In this document: piece after piece, positions 52,710 through 61,588 of the stretch
How positions within the stretch are numbered: the first letter of the stretch is position 1
How the letters are laid out: each line of letters opens with the position of its first letter
Assembly (NCBI RefSeq): GCF_026659735.1
Contig: NZ_JANSKK010000007.1
Location: 310,001 to 374,000, forward strand
From: Staphylococcus pettenkoferi
Lineage (GTDB): Bacteria; Bacillota; Bacilli; Staphylococcales; Staphylococcaceae
Direction: 5' to 3'
DNA: 64,000 nt
Made by a program: the position numbers and the translations under genes
Notes under the pieces: generated by a model
What the model saw: the letters and a program-made list of their open reading frames with translations, nothing else
The model's database searches: none
What the model was told of the DNA's origin: nothing

Positions 52710-53177
52710 TTAATTTTCATTAATTGTTTTAAACAAATTAGCCATTTCAATCGCACTCATCGCTGCATCTGCACCTTTGTTACCTGCTTTCGTACCTGCA
52801 CGCTCAACGGCTTGTTCAATGTTTTCAGTCGTCACGATACCAAAGATCACTGGAACGTCTGTAGCATCATTTGCACGTGAAATACCTTTAGATACTTCGT
52901 TGCAGACATAGTCATAATGCGTAGTAGAACCGCGGATGACACATCCAAGTGTAATGACTGCATCATATTTCCCTTTTTGCGCCAATTTCTTAGCTACAAG
53001 TGGAATTTCAAAAGCACCTGGAACAAGTGCCACGTCGATATTGTCTTCATCCACTTCATGACGCACAAGTGTATCTTTCGCGCCGTCTAATAAACGCATT
53101 GTAATAAAGTCGTTGAAACGACTCACAACAATCGCTACTTTCAGATTTGAACCCGTTAATTTACCTTCAAATTGCAT
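52710..53177 (-). CDS. ribH: 6,7-dimethyl-8-ribityllumazine synthase
   Basis: RibH condenses 5-amino-6-ribitylaminouracil with dihydroxybutanone phosphate, the penultimate step of riboflavin synthesis, and usually forms a 60-subunit capsid. The 155-residue length is standard with the VPGAFEIP block near residue 53 and [15 protein letters not shown] near 78 holding the catalytic His. It is the last gene of the ribDEBAH operon. Confidence 0.97.
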   Translation of the reverse strand: MQFEGKLTGSNLKVAIVVSRFNDFITMRLLDGAKDTLVRHEVDEDNIDVALVPGAFEIPLVAKKLAQKGKYDAVITLGCVIRGSTTHYDYVCNEVSKGISRANDATDVPVIFGIVTTENIEQAVERAGTKAGNKGADAAMSAIEMANLFKTINEN

Positions 53178-53189
53178 AATGTGTACCTC

Positions 53190-54371
53190 CTAAATTAAAT
53201 GACCCATTTTATCTCTTTTAGTAATTAAATAATCATGATTATGTTCATTCTCCGGCACAATCACTTCGATACGTTGTGCAATCTCAATACCGTAGTGCTC
53301 TAGACTTTTAAATTTCGCAGGATTATTGCTCAACAAATTCACCTTTTTAATACCAAAATGTTTAAGGATTTGTGCCGCTTCGAAATAATCTCTTAAGTCT
53401 TCATCAAACCCAAGCGCAGTGTTTGCTGTTACCGTATCATAACCATCCTCGATTAGCTCATAAGCACGTAGCTTATTAATCAATCCAATACCGCGACCTT
53501 CTTGAGGAAGATAAAGAATCATACCACCATGCTCTTGAATATATTGCATTGACGCTTCTAATTGCTTACCGCAATCACAACGTTGGCTATGGAAGATGTC
53601 ACCTGTCATGCACGCGGAATGTAAGCGCACATTTTCAACTTCATGAATCTCACCCTTCACGATCGCTACAATCTCCTCACCATCATGCGTCGTAAAACCA
53701 TACATATCGAATTGACCGTAGTCTGTCGGCATCTTCACTTTCGCACGTGCTTGAATCGCTTGAGCTTGACGTTCACGACGATAATGCATTAAATCTTTGA
53801 TCGTAATCATCTTCAAATTATGTTGTTCTTTATACTGCATTAAATCGTCGCCCTTCGCCATCGTACCGTCATCATTCATAATTTCACAAATGAGCGCGGC
53901 AGGTGTAGCGCCTGAAAGTTTCGCTAAGTCCACGGCTGCTTCAGTATGACCTTGGCGTTCTAAGACACCCCCGTCTTTCGCAATCAGAGGGAAGAGATGA
54001 CCTGGTCGGTTGAAATCTTGCGCTGTCGTTTCTGGACTCACCAACGCTTTCGCCGTTAACATACGTTCGTTTGCACTAATTCCTGTCGTCGTTTCACGGT
54101 GATCGATACTCACGGTAAATGCAGTTCCAAAGGCGTCAGAGTTCTGTGAAACCATTGGCGCGAGATCAAGACGTTGTGCAATATCCTGGCTCACGGGTGC
54201 ACATATTAATCCACGTCCATATGTCGCCATGAAATTCACAGTATCTTCTTTCATCCATTGCGTGACTGCTATCAAATCTCCCTCATTCTCTCTATCTTCG
54301 TCATCTACAACAATGACACTTTCCCCATTCTTAAGGGCTTCTATTGCATCGTCTATACGGTCAAATTTCAT
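53190..54371 (-). CDS. ribBA: Bifunctional 3,4-dihydroxy-2-butanone-4-phosphate synthase / GTP cyclohydrolase II
   Basis: The 393-residue fusion supplies both precursors of riboflavin. The N-terminal RibB half (about 1-200) has the acidic DDEDRENEGD loop near residue 23 and HTEAAVD near 142; the C-terminal RibA half has the zinc cysteines in HSACMTGDIFHSQRCDCG near residue 252 and QEGRGIGL near 295. It starts 12 bases after ribE. Confidence 0.97.
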   Translation of the reverse strand: MKFDRIDDAIEALKNGESVIVVDDEDRENEGDLIAVTQWMKEDTVNFMATYGRGLICAPVSQDIAQRLDLAPMVSQNSDAFGTAFTVSIDHRETTTGISANERMLTAKALVSPETTAQDFNRPGHLFPLIAKDGGVLERQGHTEAAVDLAKLSGATPAALICEIMNDDGTMAKGDDLMQYKEQHNLKMITIKDLMHYRRERQAQAIQARAKVKMPTDYGQFDMYGFTTHDGEEIVAIVKGEIHEVENVRLHSACMTGDIFHSQRCDCGKQLEASMQYIQEHGGMILYLPQEGRGIGLINKLRAYELIEDGYDTVTANTALGFDEDLRDYFEAAQILKHFGIKKVNLLSNNPAKFKSLEHYGIEIAQRIEVIVPENEHNHDYLITKRDKMGHLI

Positions 54372-54383
54372 CCTCTACCCCTC

Positions 54384-55016
54384 CTAGTATCCTAACGCTT
54401 TCATCTTATCCTCCGAGAGACCGTCTTTCTGGTCTCCTATGATACGTTCAACGTATTTAAATAACATATCTGTCTCTAAATGCACGAGATCGTTTTCTCT
54501 CTTGCGATCTAAAATGGTCGCATGGCGTGTTTCAGGAATGAGATGGATATCGAACTCATTCGCCCGTAGTTGAAAGATCGTTAAGCTCGTTCCATCAACT
54601 GCGATAGAACCTCGAGAGACCATTTGCTTTAATAAGTCTTGTGGTGCTTGAATTGTGATAATCGTTGAATTATTGTTCTTCTCAATGCGAGAGATACGAC
54701 CAATATCGTCGACGTGACCAAGTACGAAGTGACCACCAAATCGACCTTGACCACTCATCGCCCGTTCTAAATTGACGGGGTCTCCTTGAGATAATTGATT
54801 TAAATACGTCTTGCTTTCTGTACCTTTAATGACTTGGACATCAAAGTGATTTGAATCGAAAGCTGTGACCGTTAAACACGTACCGTTCACACTGATTGAA
54901 TCACCAATCTGCATATCCTCTAGTATCGTCTGACAACGTATCGAGAGCGTCATAACAGATTGGACAGTCTGCATACGTTCAATCGTACCGACTTCTTCTA
55001 TGATACCTGTGAACAT
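54384..55016 (-). CDS. ribE: Riboflavin synthase, alpha subunit
   Basis: RibE dismutates two lumazines to riboflavin. The 210-residue protein is a tandem duplication of a lumazine-binding barrel; both halves start with related segments (MFTGIIEEVG near 1 and FVLGHVDDIG near 98). The ATG at 55014-55016 is the family start; a longer frame overlapping ribD is rejected. Its start lies four bases before the end of ribD's reading frame. Confidence 0.96.
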   Translation of the reverse strand: MFTGIIEEVGTIERMQTVQSVMTLSIRCQTILEDMQIGDSISVNGTCLTVTAFDSNHFDVQVIKGTESKTYLNQLSQGDPVNLERAMSGQGRFGGHFVLGHVDDIGRISRIEKNNNSTIITIQAPQDLLKQMVSRGSIAVDGTSLTIFQLRANEFDIHLIPETRHATILDRKRENDLVHLETDMLFKYVERIIGDQKDGLSEDKMKALGY

Positions 55017-55020
55017 CGTC

Positions 55021-56064
55021 TCACTTCTTTCGTAACTGGACTTTAATATTCTGCTCAAGCATGTCTGTACGAACAATTTCAAAGTTAGGAACTTGCGATA
55101 GCTCTAGTACTTCATCAGTTTGGTAGAATTGATGTTGTCCAGAACCACCTATAATAATCGGGGCATAATAAAGGATGAGTTCTTTCGTTAGTGTTGAATG
55201 GAGAAATTGAGAAGTAACTTGTGGGCCTGCTTCTACAAGTACACGCCCAATACCTTTGCTGTATAAATCAGAAAGGATATGTTCAATTGTACATTCTTTT
55301 AAATAAATAATATCTATATGTTCTTGTTTTGCGGAAAGATTTGGATTTTCAGTATAAATCCATATCGGTGCTGTGGCATCTTGAAACATAGACAAGTCGA
55401 AATTGATTTCGCCACTTTTAGAAAGTAAGACTCTCACTGGATGCTTACCCTCTTCAATGCGCGTCGTATAGCTCGGATCGTCAGCATGAACCGTACCGTT
55501 ACCAGTAATGACCGCATCATGCGTATGGCGCAGTTGAAAGACATCTTGTTTCACGGCCTTATTCGTAATCCATTGACTCTGACCGATATCTGTCGCTTGC
55601 TTACCATCTAAGCTACATGAAACTTTCACCGTTACTTCAGGCATCGCATTACGTTTAGCGAAGAAGAAGTCTTCATAAAGTCTCATCGCCGCTTCTTGGT
55701 AACGGAATTCTACTTCAATACCGTGTTCTTTCAAGATTTGATCGCCTCTTGAAGAGAGGGTCGTATCTTTGATCGCATACACGACTTTAGAAATACCGAA
55801 ATCAATAATCTTATTCACACAAGGTGGCGTGGAACCGTAATGCGTGCAAGGTTCAAGTGAAATATATATCGTTCCACCTTGTGCTTCTGCACCTGCCATA
55901 TCCAATGCTTGAACCTCAGCATGCTTATCACCTTGTCGCAGATGCGCGCCTAAGCCAACGACTCTACCTTGGTTAACCACAACTGCACCCACTGGCGGAT
56001 TGACTCCAGTTTGTCCTTCAACCATTTCCGCAAGTTGAATCGCATAATTTAAATAATGACTCAT
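55021..56064 (-). CDS. ribD: Bifunctional pyrimidine deaminase / uracil reductase
   Basis: RibD performs the second and third steps of the riboflavin pyrimidine branch. The 347-residue fusion has a cytidine-deaminase domain with zinc ligands in HAEVQAL near residue 48 and PCTHYGSTPPC near 73, followed by a dihydrofolate-reductase-like domain from about residue 145. It is the first gene of the operon, directly behind the FMN riboswitch and its terminator. Confidence 0.96.
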   Translation of the reverse strand: MSHYLNYAIQLAEMVEGQTGVNPPVGAVVVNQGRVVGLGAHLRQGDKHAEVQALDMAGAEAQGGTIYISLEPCTHYGSTPPCVNKIIDFGISKVVYAIKDTTLSSRGDQILKEHGIEVEFRYQEAAMRLYEDFFFAKRNAMPEVTVKVSCSLDGKQATDIGQSQWITNKAVKQDVFQLRHTHDAVITGNGTVHADDPSYTTRIEEGKHPVRVLLSKSGEINFDLSMFQDATAPIWIYTENPNLSAKQEHIDIIYLKECTIEHILSDLYSKGIGRVLVEAGPQVTSQFLHSTLTKELILYYAPIIIGGSGQHQFYQTDEVLELSQVPNFEIVRTDMLEQNIKVQLRKK

Positions 56065-56078
56065 TTCATCACCTCATT

Positions 56079-56109
56079 AAAAAAACACCTAAGGCTTCGC
56101 TTCAGGTGT
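56079..56109 (-). terminator. Riboswitch-controlled terminator ahead of ribD
   Basis: On the minus strand ACACCT and AGGTGT enclose a small AGC/GCT stem (56085-56109) and are followed by seven Ts, ending 15 bases before the ribD start. It is the attenuator of the FMN riboswitch. Confidence 0.85.
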
Positions 56110-56326
56110 GAGAAAAATAGTAAACTAACATGTTATCATGTGTCTCGTCATGTACGACTTGAAGTCATAATGGCTCGCTTAAACGCGTTGAACACACTTC
56201 ACCATATTTTAGGGTATTGTCACCCTTATCGCGTGTGTCACCACTATCAACCTAGTCATTCTACGTCACAGCACATGACATGCCAAAGTAGACCACACAT
56301 AATGGTGGTTGTCGTTTACTTCATTC
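56110..56326 (-). other. Expression platform between FMN aptamer and terminator
   Basis: About 215 bases of leader lie between the aptamer and the attenuator, longer than usual. It contains an ACCAC/GTGGT hairpin near 56285-56310 and an ACATG/CATGT hairpin near 56128-56143. No open reading frame is supported. Confidence 0.5.
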
Positions 56327-56452
56327 TTTCTCCCATCCAGACTATACTGTCGGCTCTAGATTCTCACTAGATCAGCCAAGATCATGATTCATGATCTCGG
56401 GTCGCAGGCTTAACTTACTGCCGGTTGGGAATTTCACCCTGCCCCGAAAGAA
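56327..56452 (-). promoter_or_regulatory. FMN riboswitch (RFN element)
   Basis: On the minus strand the aptamer core is recognisable from CGGGGCAGGGTGAAATTCCC through CCGGCAGTAAG, AGCCTGCGACCCG, the variable GATCATGAATCATGATC arm, CCGACAGTATAGTCTGGATG and the closing GGGAGAAAG. It precedes ribD and should cause premature termination of the rib operon when FMN is bound. Confidence 0.97.
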
Positions 56453-56836
56453 TTACTCTATTTAATTGTTCAATTGACATCGATGATTGAGTCTATAACT
56501 TATCTTACATCAAAATATTATGAAACACAATTCTAGCGTCTGTATAACGTGGAGAAGCTAATTCCAAGCGTCAAACGTTTGAAACAAGTATAAGCGCGCA
56601 CCTCATTTCGACATCATATTTCACGACTCAATTTGCAGGACCTCCTATATAACAAAAGGTAGCGAGGAAACGTACGTCAACGTCTCCCCACTACCAAACC
56701 TTTTACGTTAAAGAAAAACTTTCTAAAATACATCTCCTGCACCTATAATGATAAGTAGAGTAAGATTCGAAACTGTATATTCTTAATCGAATTTGACTCT
56801 TTATCTACAGAAACTTCAACTTCTTCTTTCTTTACC
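56453..56836. other. 384-base intergenic region upstream of the rib riboswitch
   Basis: No gene. A possible rib promoter on the minus strand is TTGTGT, 17 bases, TAAGAT near 56501-56530. A compact terminator-like hairpin for the next minus-strand gene lies at 56655-56703. Confidence 0.4.
56655..56703 (-). terminator. Terminator of the FAD/NAD(P)-binding gene
   Basis: AAAGGTAG with CTACC and CCTTT, plus inner GGA/TCC and ACGT/ACGT pairs, make a long interrupted stem; TTTTGTT follows on the minus strand. It lies about 130 bases after the stop. Confidence 0.65.
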
Positions 56837-58321
56837 CTAATGCTTTCTCATATTGTCAAACATCTGATCTACAACACTTGCGGCTTGTTTCACAATCATA
56901 TTTACACCATTGCGTGATTGATTAATACCATTTGTGAGCTGTCCAAAGGCATACATACGTCGCAAGGTGCCATAACGTGGACTAATCACTTGATTGGTTT
57001 CAGGTATTATTTGAATACCACCCAGCGAATGAGACTGCACAACTTGTCTATTCTCCAAATTAATGACGAGTTGGTCATCATGGTCAAGATCGGCAAGATG
57101 TGTTTTCGCACCTGTCGCATTGATGACAATATCGAAAATGGATGGTTTCTCATTCTCTTCCTCGTAATAAATACAGAAGCGACTGTTAGGTTCATCGTAA
57201 TAAATGTCTTTCACATTCTTCTTAATTTCGATTAAACCGTCATGAATACCATCGATAATTAAATGTGCTGTAGTCGGTGGCATTGGATTTGAATTTGCTT
57301 TCAGAATACCATGATACTCTTTCAAGAATTTTTCCTGATCTTGATGACTGAAACTATTCCAAATCCAGTTCATATTTTCTTTGACCATTTCTAATAACGT
57401 TTGGAAGATCCCCACTTCTTTAGGATGATCTAAATCATAAGTTAAATCATGAATCGGCTCTCCCTGTTTACGATGGACTAATTCATCTAAATCTAAATCG
57501 AAACGTTCACACTCTTTGACGAACAAATCAATAGCCTGTTGAAGAGGCACGTTACCAAAGTAGTCTTTTTTAATACGGTTAAAATGCTCGGGCGTAATAT
57601 ACTCAAATTCAATATCAGGCATCTCGCCACGCACGCTAGGTAAATGGCCACTGCGACTCGTCACAGTTATCGGCAAGTTAGGATGATGCGCAGTGACATA
57701 ACGGATAACATCTAAACTCGCTAAACCTGTACCTACAATCGCAATTCGATCTGTATCTTCAACCTCATCTAACGTATTGTATGTAGGGTACGGCGTTTGA
57801 ATATAGCCTTTCGTCCCTTTCAGATGGTAGGGATCGTGGTAAGACAACGTTCCAATGGCAAGGAAGACCACATCGTACACTTTACATTCGGACATGTCAT
57901 TGGATGTACAGACGTGATAGTTAATTTCTGTATCCCCAATGTTTGAATCAATGTAAACTTCCGTAACTTCTTTATAAATGACATTAATATTGTCGTACGT
58001 TTGTTGATATTGATTGAGATAGGACTTCATATAATGGCCAAAAATAAAGCGTGGTAAAAATTCTGGATGCTCAAATTTGAAATCGTCTTGTTGCTCATAC
58101 CATTCGTAGAATTCTCTAGGATTATCTAAATTTAAAGACATTTGATCTGACGGCAGGTTAATCAATAATTCTTGACTATCATTTTGGAAAGGCACACCCT
58201 GCCCCATATTTTCTGGATTATCGTAAATATCCACTTCTAAATCTTTAAATTCTTGATATTTAACGAGTTCTCTTAATACACTGACGCCTGCAGTTCCGGC
58301 GCCGATAATTGCTATCTTCAT
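56837..58321 (-). CDS. FAD/NAD(P)-binding protein (NAD_binding_9 type)
   Basis: This 494-residue protein starts with a dinucleotide-binding fold (IIGAGTAGVS at 4-13) and contains a second nucleotide block, IAIVGTGLASLD, near residue 190, plus an INATGA segment near 415. It resembles the FAD-NAD(P)-binding family of uncharacterised monooxygenase-like proteins. Substrate unknown. The ATG at 58319-58321 follows AGAGGTC. It is divergent from the binding lipoprotein gene, and neither has recognisable partners beside it. Confidence 0.8.
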   Translation of the reverse strand: MKIAIIGAGTAGVSVLRELVKYQEFKDLEVDIYDNPENMGQGVPFQNDSQELLINLPSDQMSLNLDNPREFYEWYEQQDDFKFEHPEFLPRFIFGHYMKSYLNQYQQTYDNINVIYKEVTEVYIDSNIGDTEINYHVCTSNDMSECKVYDVVFLAIGTLSYHDPYHLKGTKGYIQTPYPTYNTLDEVEDTDRIAIVGTGLASLDVIRYVTAHHPNLPITVTSRSGHLPSVRGEMPDIEFEYITPEHFNRIKKDYFGNVPLQQAIDLFVKECERFDLDLDELVHRKQGEPIHDLTYDLDHPKEVGIFQTLLEMVKENMNWIWNSFSHQDQEKFLKEYHGILKANSNPMPPTTAHLIIDGIHDGLIEIKKNVKDIYYDEPNSRFCIYYEEENEKPSIFDIVINATGAKTHLADLDHDDQLVINLENRQVVQSHSLGGIQIIPETNQVISPRYGTLRRMYAFGQLTNGINQSRNGVNMIVKQAASVVDQMFDNMRKH

Positions 58322-58471
58322 TGTGATCGACCTCTTTAAAGTTTTTATCTTTTTATAACACATTCATTTGTATATTCACTTTTTTCGGTTCTCCTAAACT
58401 GATATTAAACTTTTACATATATTGTGTTACGCTATATACACCCTTATAACGCATAAGTGAGGTTACACAAT

Positions 58472-59395
58472 ATGTCTCGATTACGTTATGGTATGATCAT
58501 TATATTAATTTGTGTGATGACTCTAGCGGGCTGTGATTTGCCGGGTTTAGGCGGCAGCACGCAAGGTAAAAAGAATATCAAAGTATCCGCCCTCGCTACG
58601 AGTGAATCTCAAATCATGGCTTATATGATTAAAGATTTAATCGAACATGATAGCAACAAATACAACGTATCTATCATCAATAACTTAGGGTCTGCGACGA
58701 TTCAGCATAACGCTTTACTTAACGGGCAAGCCGATATTTCGAGCACACGTTATACTGGAACTGAGCTTGTAGGTGCTTTGCATCAGAAACCGATTCGTGA
58801 TCCTAAAAAAGCAATGTCAGTAACACAAAAGTTATTCGATCAAAAATATAATCAAACATTCTTTGATTCGTATGGGTTCGAGAATACCTTTGCATTTATG
58901 GTGACAGAAGAAACAGCTAAGAAATATCACTTAGAAACCGTTTCGGATTTAGAAAAGGTTAAAGATAAAATTCGTGTTGGAACAGATACGACGTGGATTA
59001 AACGCGGTGGCGATGGCTATCGTCCGTTCACACACTATTACGGCTTTAAATTCAAGCAACTCAAACCTATGCAGATTGGTCTCGTTTATGATGCTTTGAA
59101 GAGCAATAAACTTGATGCAGCTCTAGGTTATACCACAGATGGACGTGTTTCTGCCTATCATCTTAAAGTATTAAAGGACGATAAACATTTCTTCCCATCA
59201 TATGATGCGAGTGCCATCGTACCTAAAAAACTACAAAGAGAAGAGCCTGAAGTTCGACAAGCAGTAAAGAAACTTGAAGGCCAAATTTCTACCGAACAAA
59301 TGCAACAACTCAATTATGAAGCTGATGGCAAAGGTAAAGAACCTGCTGTCGTCGCACATGACTTTTTAGAACAACACCACTACTTCAATAAGTAG
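58472..59395 (+). CDS. Orphan substrate-binding lipoprotein, OpuCC/OsmF type
   Basis: The 307-residue protein has a lipoprotein signal with lipobox LAGC (Cys near residue 21), then an OpuAC/ProX-like binding domain: ISSTRYTGTELVGAL near 90, the VGTDTTWIKRGGDGY block near 171 and GYTTDGRVSAY near 223. These match quaternary-amine (choline, glycine betaine, carnitine) binding proteins of ABC importers. No ATPase or permease gene is adjacent, so it must serve a distant transporter or act alone. The ATG at 58472 is preceded by GTGAGG. Confidence 0.83.
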   Translation: MSRLRYGMIIILICVMTLAGCDLPGLGGSTQGKKNIKVSALATSESQIMAYMIKDLIEHDSNKYNVSIINNLGSATIQHNALLNGQADISSTRYTGTELVGALHQKPIRDPKKAMSVTQKLFDQKYNQTFFDSYGFENTFAFMVTEETAKKYHLETVSDLEKVKDKIRVGTDTTWIKRGGDGYRPFTHYYGFKFKQLKPMQIGLVYDALKSNKLDAALGYTTDGRVSAYHLKVLKDDKHFFPSYDASAIVPKKLQREEPEVRQAVKKLEGQISTEQMQQLNYEADGKGKEPAVVAHDFLEQHHYFNK

Positions 59396-59414
59396 GATAA
59401 AGGAGGCCACTCTA

Positions 59415-59492
59415 ATGAAATTTATCATCAAAGTATTATTATCCATGCTATTGTTCTGGATTATCTTTAATCGTAAAAATGTAGCGAAGTAA
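59415..59492 (+). CDS. 25-residue hydrophobic peptide downstream of the binding lipoprotein
   Basis: A 26-codon frame begins 19 bases after the lipoprotein stop, behind a near-perfect AAAGGAGG at 59399-59406. The peptide has a Lys-containing N-terminus, a hydrophobic core at about residues 7-18 (LLSMLLFWIIF) and a basic C-terminal tail (NRKNVAK), so it would insert as one membrane helix. It shares a transcript with the lipoprotein. It could be a small transporter-modulating peptide or a membrane-active peptide; nothing identifies the function. Confidence 0.6.
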   Translation: MKFIIKVLLSMLLFWIIFNRKNVAK

Positions 59493-59561
59493 CTGTCAGA
59501 AGTTCATTTTAAGAACTTAAAACAGTAGTCATAACATCGCTATGAAGTCTTAACCACAACA

Positions 59562-59600
59562 AAACCCGTAGAGGTCTATTTCAGCCTCTACGGGTTTGAT
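59562..59600. terminator. Bidirectional terminator between the micro-ORF and sagB
   Basis: AAACCCGTAGAGG at 59562-59574 pairs perfectly with CCTCTACGGGTTT at 59585-59597. Confidence 0.92.
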
Positions 59601-59628
59601 TTATGTGAGCGCAACGCTCAATCGATGC

Positions 59629-60483
59629 TTATTTCTTATCTTGGTGTTTAGGATCATCTTTATAAACGTAATATTTATAATACTTACCTTCTGTATTCAT
59701 CTTGTCGTAGAAATTAGACATGAGCTTCGCATTACTTTTAGCCCAGTTAATATCTGTCGCATATTGATGCTTACCTGTATTCTTAGGATTCCATCTCATG
59801 CTGTAAAGTGTATTCTGATCATCGTGAGAAAGGAAGTGATCATGGATAAAGTCAGCACCGCCAGCAATGGCTTTCTCAGGTGTGTCCCAACCATGTTTCT
59901 TCGCGTATTCGCCACCTGTCTCCACAGGATCCTCGTCTAGCGCACCTACACCAAAGAAGTTGTAGTATTTCTTACCATCGATTTCGACACCTTTCGCGAG
60001 ATCACTGTTAACTGAGCCCGTCTCAAGCAATGCGTGCGATATGAGATAAACCTCATTGACATGTTTGTCTTTCGCAGCTTTGATGAAATCGTCCGTATGG
60101 TTTAATAACGTAGGATTATCCACGAGCATACGTTTGATACGATTGCGATCCACTCCTTGATATTTATCAAGTTGCAAGAATTGATATTTCTGTACATCAC
60201 TATCAATTAACTTACTTGAATCCATCGCATCTTTAATCTCTTCAGGAGATGCGTCTCTCCACTTGTTATTCTTATTCGATACTTGTTGCTTCGTATAGTT
60301 ATCCACTTGCTTTTTCGAAGCTTTGTCTAAAGTATTATCTACCTTTTCAATATGCTCAACCTGCTTTTCATGTTTAAAAATCACTTGGTCTTTAATTAAA
60401 GAAAATCCAATAGCTACAAAAACACCTAAGATTATTAAGAGACCAATAATTGAAAAGATTGAGCCTTTCTTATGTTTAATCAT
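59629..60483 (-). CDS. sagB: Membrane-bound N-acetylglucosaminidase SagB
   Basis: SagB cuts nascent glycan strands to their final length. The protein is 284 residues, the length of S. aureus SagB, with a short cytoplasmic basic N-terminus, one membrane helix at about 10-31 and a glucosaminidase domain with the catalytic Glu in the HALLETGS block near residue 155. The ATG at 60481-60483 follows AGAGGTG; the longer frame upstream is rejected. It lies near sigS as in S. aureus. Confidence 0.9.
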   Translation of the reverse strand: MIKHKKGSIFSIIGLLIILGVFVAIGFSLIKDQVIFKHEKQVEHIEKVDNTLDKASKKQVDNYTKQQVSNKNNKWRDASPEEIKDAMDSSKLIDSDVQKYQFLQLDKYQGVDRNRIKRMLVDNPTLLNHTDDFIKAAKDKHVNEVYLISHALLETGSVNSDLAKGVEIDGKKYYNFFGVGALDEDPVETGGEYAKKHGWDTPEKAIAGGADFIHDHFLSHDDQNTLYSMRWNPKNTGKHQYATDINWAKSNAKLMSNFYDKMNTEGKYYKYYVYKDDPKHQDKK

Positions 60484-60587
60484 GTTCACACCTCTTAGGT
60501 AATAATTTGAACTTTGCTTATAAAGTTTAACATTTAAATCGATGTCACACAATTTCATACTGTCGTTGTTACAAATTCATAAAAAAA

Positions 60588-60611
60588 GTAATGAAACTTT
60601 AATTTCATTAC
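60588..60611 (-). terminator. Terminator of the small 74-residue gene
   Basis: GTAATGAAA at 60588-60596 pairs with TTTCATTAC at 60603-60611; a seven-T run follows on the minus strand. Confidence 0.8.
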
Positions 60612-60672
60612 AAAATAAAGACAGCACCTGAATCTCCCCAGCATCTTCACTTCTGAATGAAATTGTTGTTCA

Positions 60673-60897
60673 TTACTTATGATTTGAATGATATTCCATC
60701 ATGATGAAACTGACTGCTTGTGAACGATTTTTATAATAATACGGATTCAAATCGATATTGCCTTCTACACTACCGTCACGATAATGCATTTCTTTCGTCA
60801 TATTATTAATCATTACGAAATCGGATTTATCTTTAATCGAATCCAAATCGTCGTGTCGCGCGAAAAAATGTTCAAGATTAAGGTGTGCGTAATCCAT
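60673..60897 (-). CDS. Small hypothetical protein, 74 residues
   Basis: I do not recognise this protein. It is acidic and His/Tyr-rich with no membrane segment or Cys motif, and contains an NPYYYKN segment near residue 52. It is probably real: AAGGAGG lies just ahead of the ATG, and it has its own terminator 60 bases after the stop. It is divergent from sigS. Confidence 0.65.
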   Translation of the reverse strand: MDYAHLNLEHFFARHDDLDSIKDKSDFVMINNMTKEMHYRDGSVEGNIDLNPYYYKNRSQAVSFIMMEYHSNHK

Positions 60898-61099
60898 TTA
60901 GAGCCTCCTTGTCAGTTAAAATATGTCGAATCTATATTTAAAACACTATTTAAGTACTATTTTAATCATATTTAAATCGCTATTACTACCATTTAACACC
61001 TTTTACTCACATTAAGCAACTGAAATCTTTTCTACTTCACCGTACGCTATAGTTATCCGGAAATATTTATTTGTACGTACAAATCGAAAGAAGAAACAA

Positions 61100-61585
61100 T
61101 TGAATTTTAACACTTACTATGAAAAATACAAAAATATAATTCATTATCTACTCAAAAGCTACAATATCAGTTATGATTATGATGAATTCTATCAATTATT
61201 GCTCATACGCATGTGGGAACTCATTGAGCATTACGATGATAAACATCAACTCCCACTGAGCAAATATCTATTCTATCGCCTACGGTTCTACCTCATTGAC
61301 CTGTTTCGTCAAAGAGGCAAACAGGAGCCATCTCTAACACTAGAAACCACAATAAACATCTACGCTTCTGAATCAATGGAAGAAGAAGTGCTCACTGCGG
61401 ATTTACTCAAAACGTTTCAACCGTTGCTCGCGCCTCTTGAACAGCAATGGTTGCGTCTCAGACTACAAGGCTATCAACAGGCTGAAATAGCGAAACAACT
61501 TCAGCGTTCAGTGAGCTCTGTAAAGCTTTATCGTCGCAGTGTTCTCAAGAAATATCAACAGTTTATGTCTAAAGCAGAGGTGTAA
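61100..61585 (+). CDS. sigS: ECF-like RNA polymerase sigma factor SigS
   Basis: SigS is the extracytoplasmic-function sigma factor of staphylococci, linked to stress and DNA-damage survival. The 161-residue product has region 2 at about 5-75 (with YNISYDYDEFYQLLLIRMWEL and FYLIDLFRQ blocks shared with S. aureus SigS) and region 4 helix-turn-helix at about 105-155. The start is TTG at 61100-61102, supported by N-terminal similarity to S. aureus SigS; the ribosome site is weak. comK follows three bases after its stop, with comK's ribosome site inside sigS. Confidence 0.9.
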   Translation: MNFNTYYEKYKNIIHYLLKSYNISYDYDEFYQLLLIRMWELIEHYDDKHQLPLSKYLFYRLRFYLIDLFRQRGKQEPSLTLETTINIYASESMEEEVLTADLLKTFQPLLAPLEQQWLRLRLQGYQQAEIAKQLQRSVSSVKLYRRSVLKKYQQFMSKAEV

Positions 61586-61588
61586 TTC

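Noticed and set aside
56056..56370. 104-codon plus-strand frame over the FMN riboswitch leader
   Set aside because: The region is a riboswitch and attenuator on the minus strand; the frame lacks a ribosome site.
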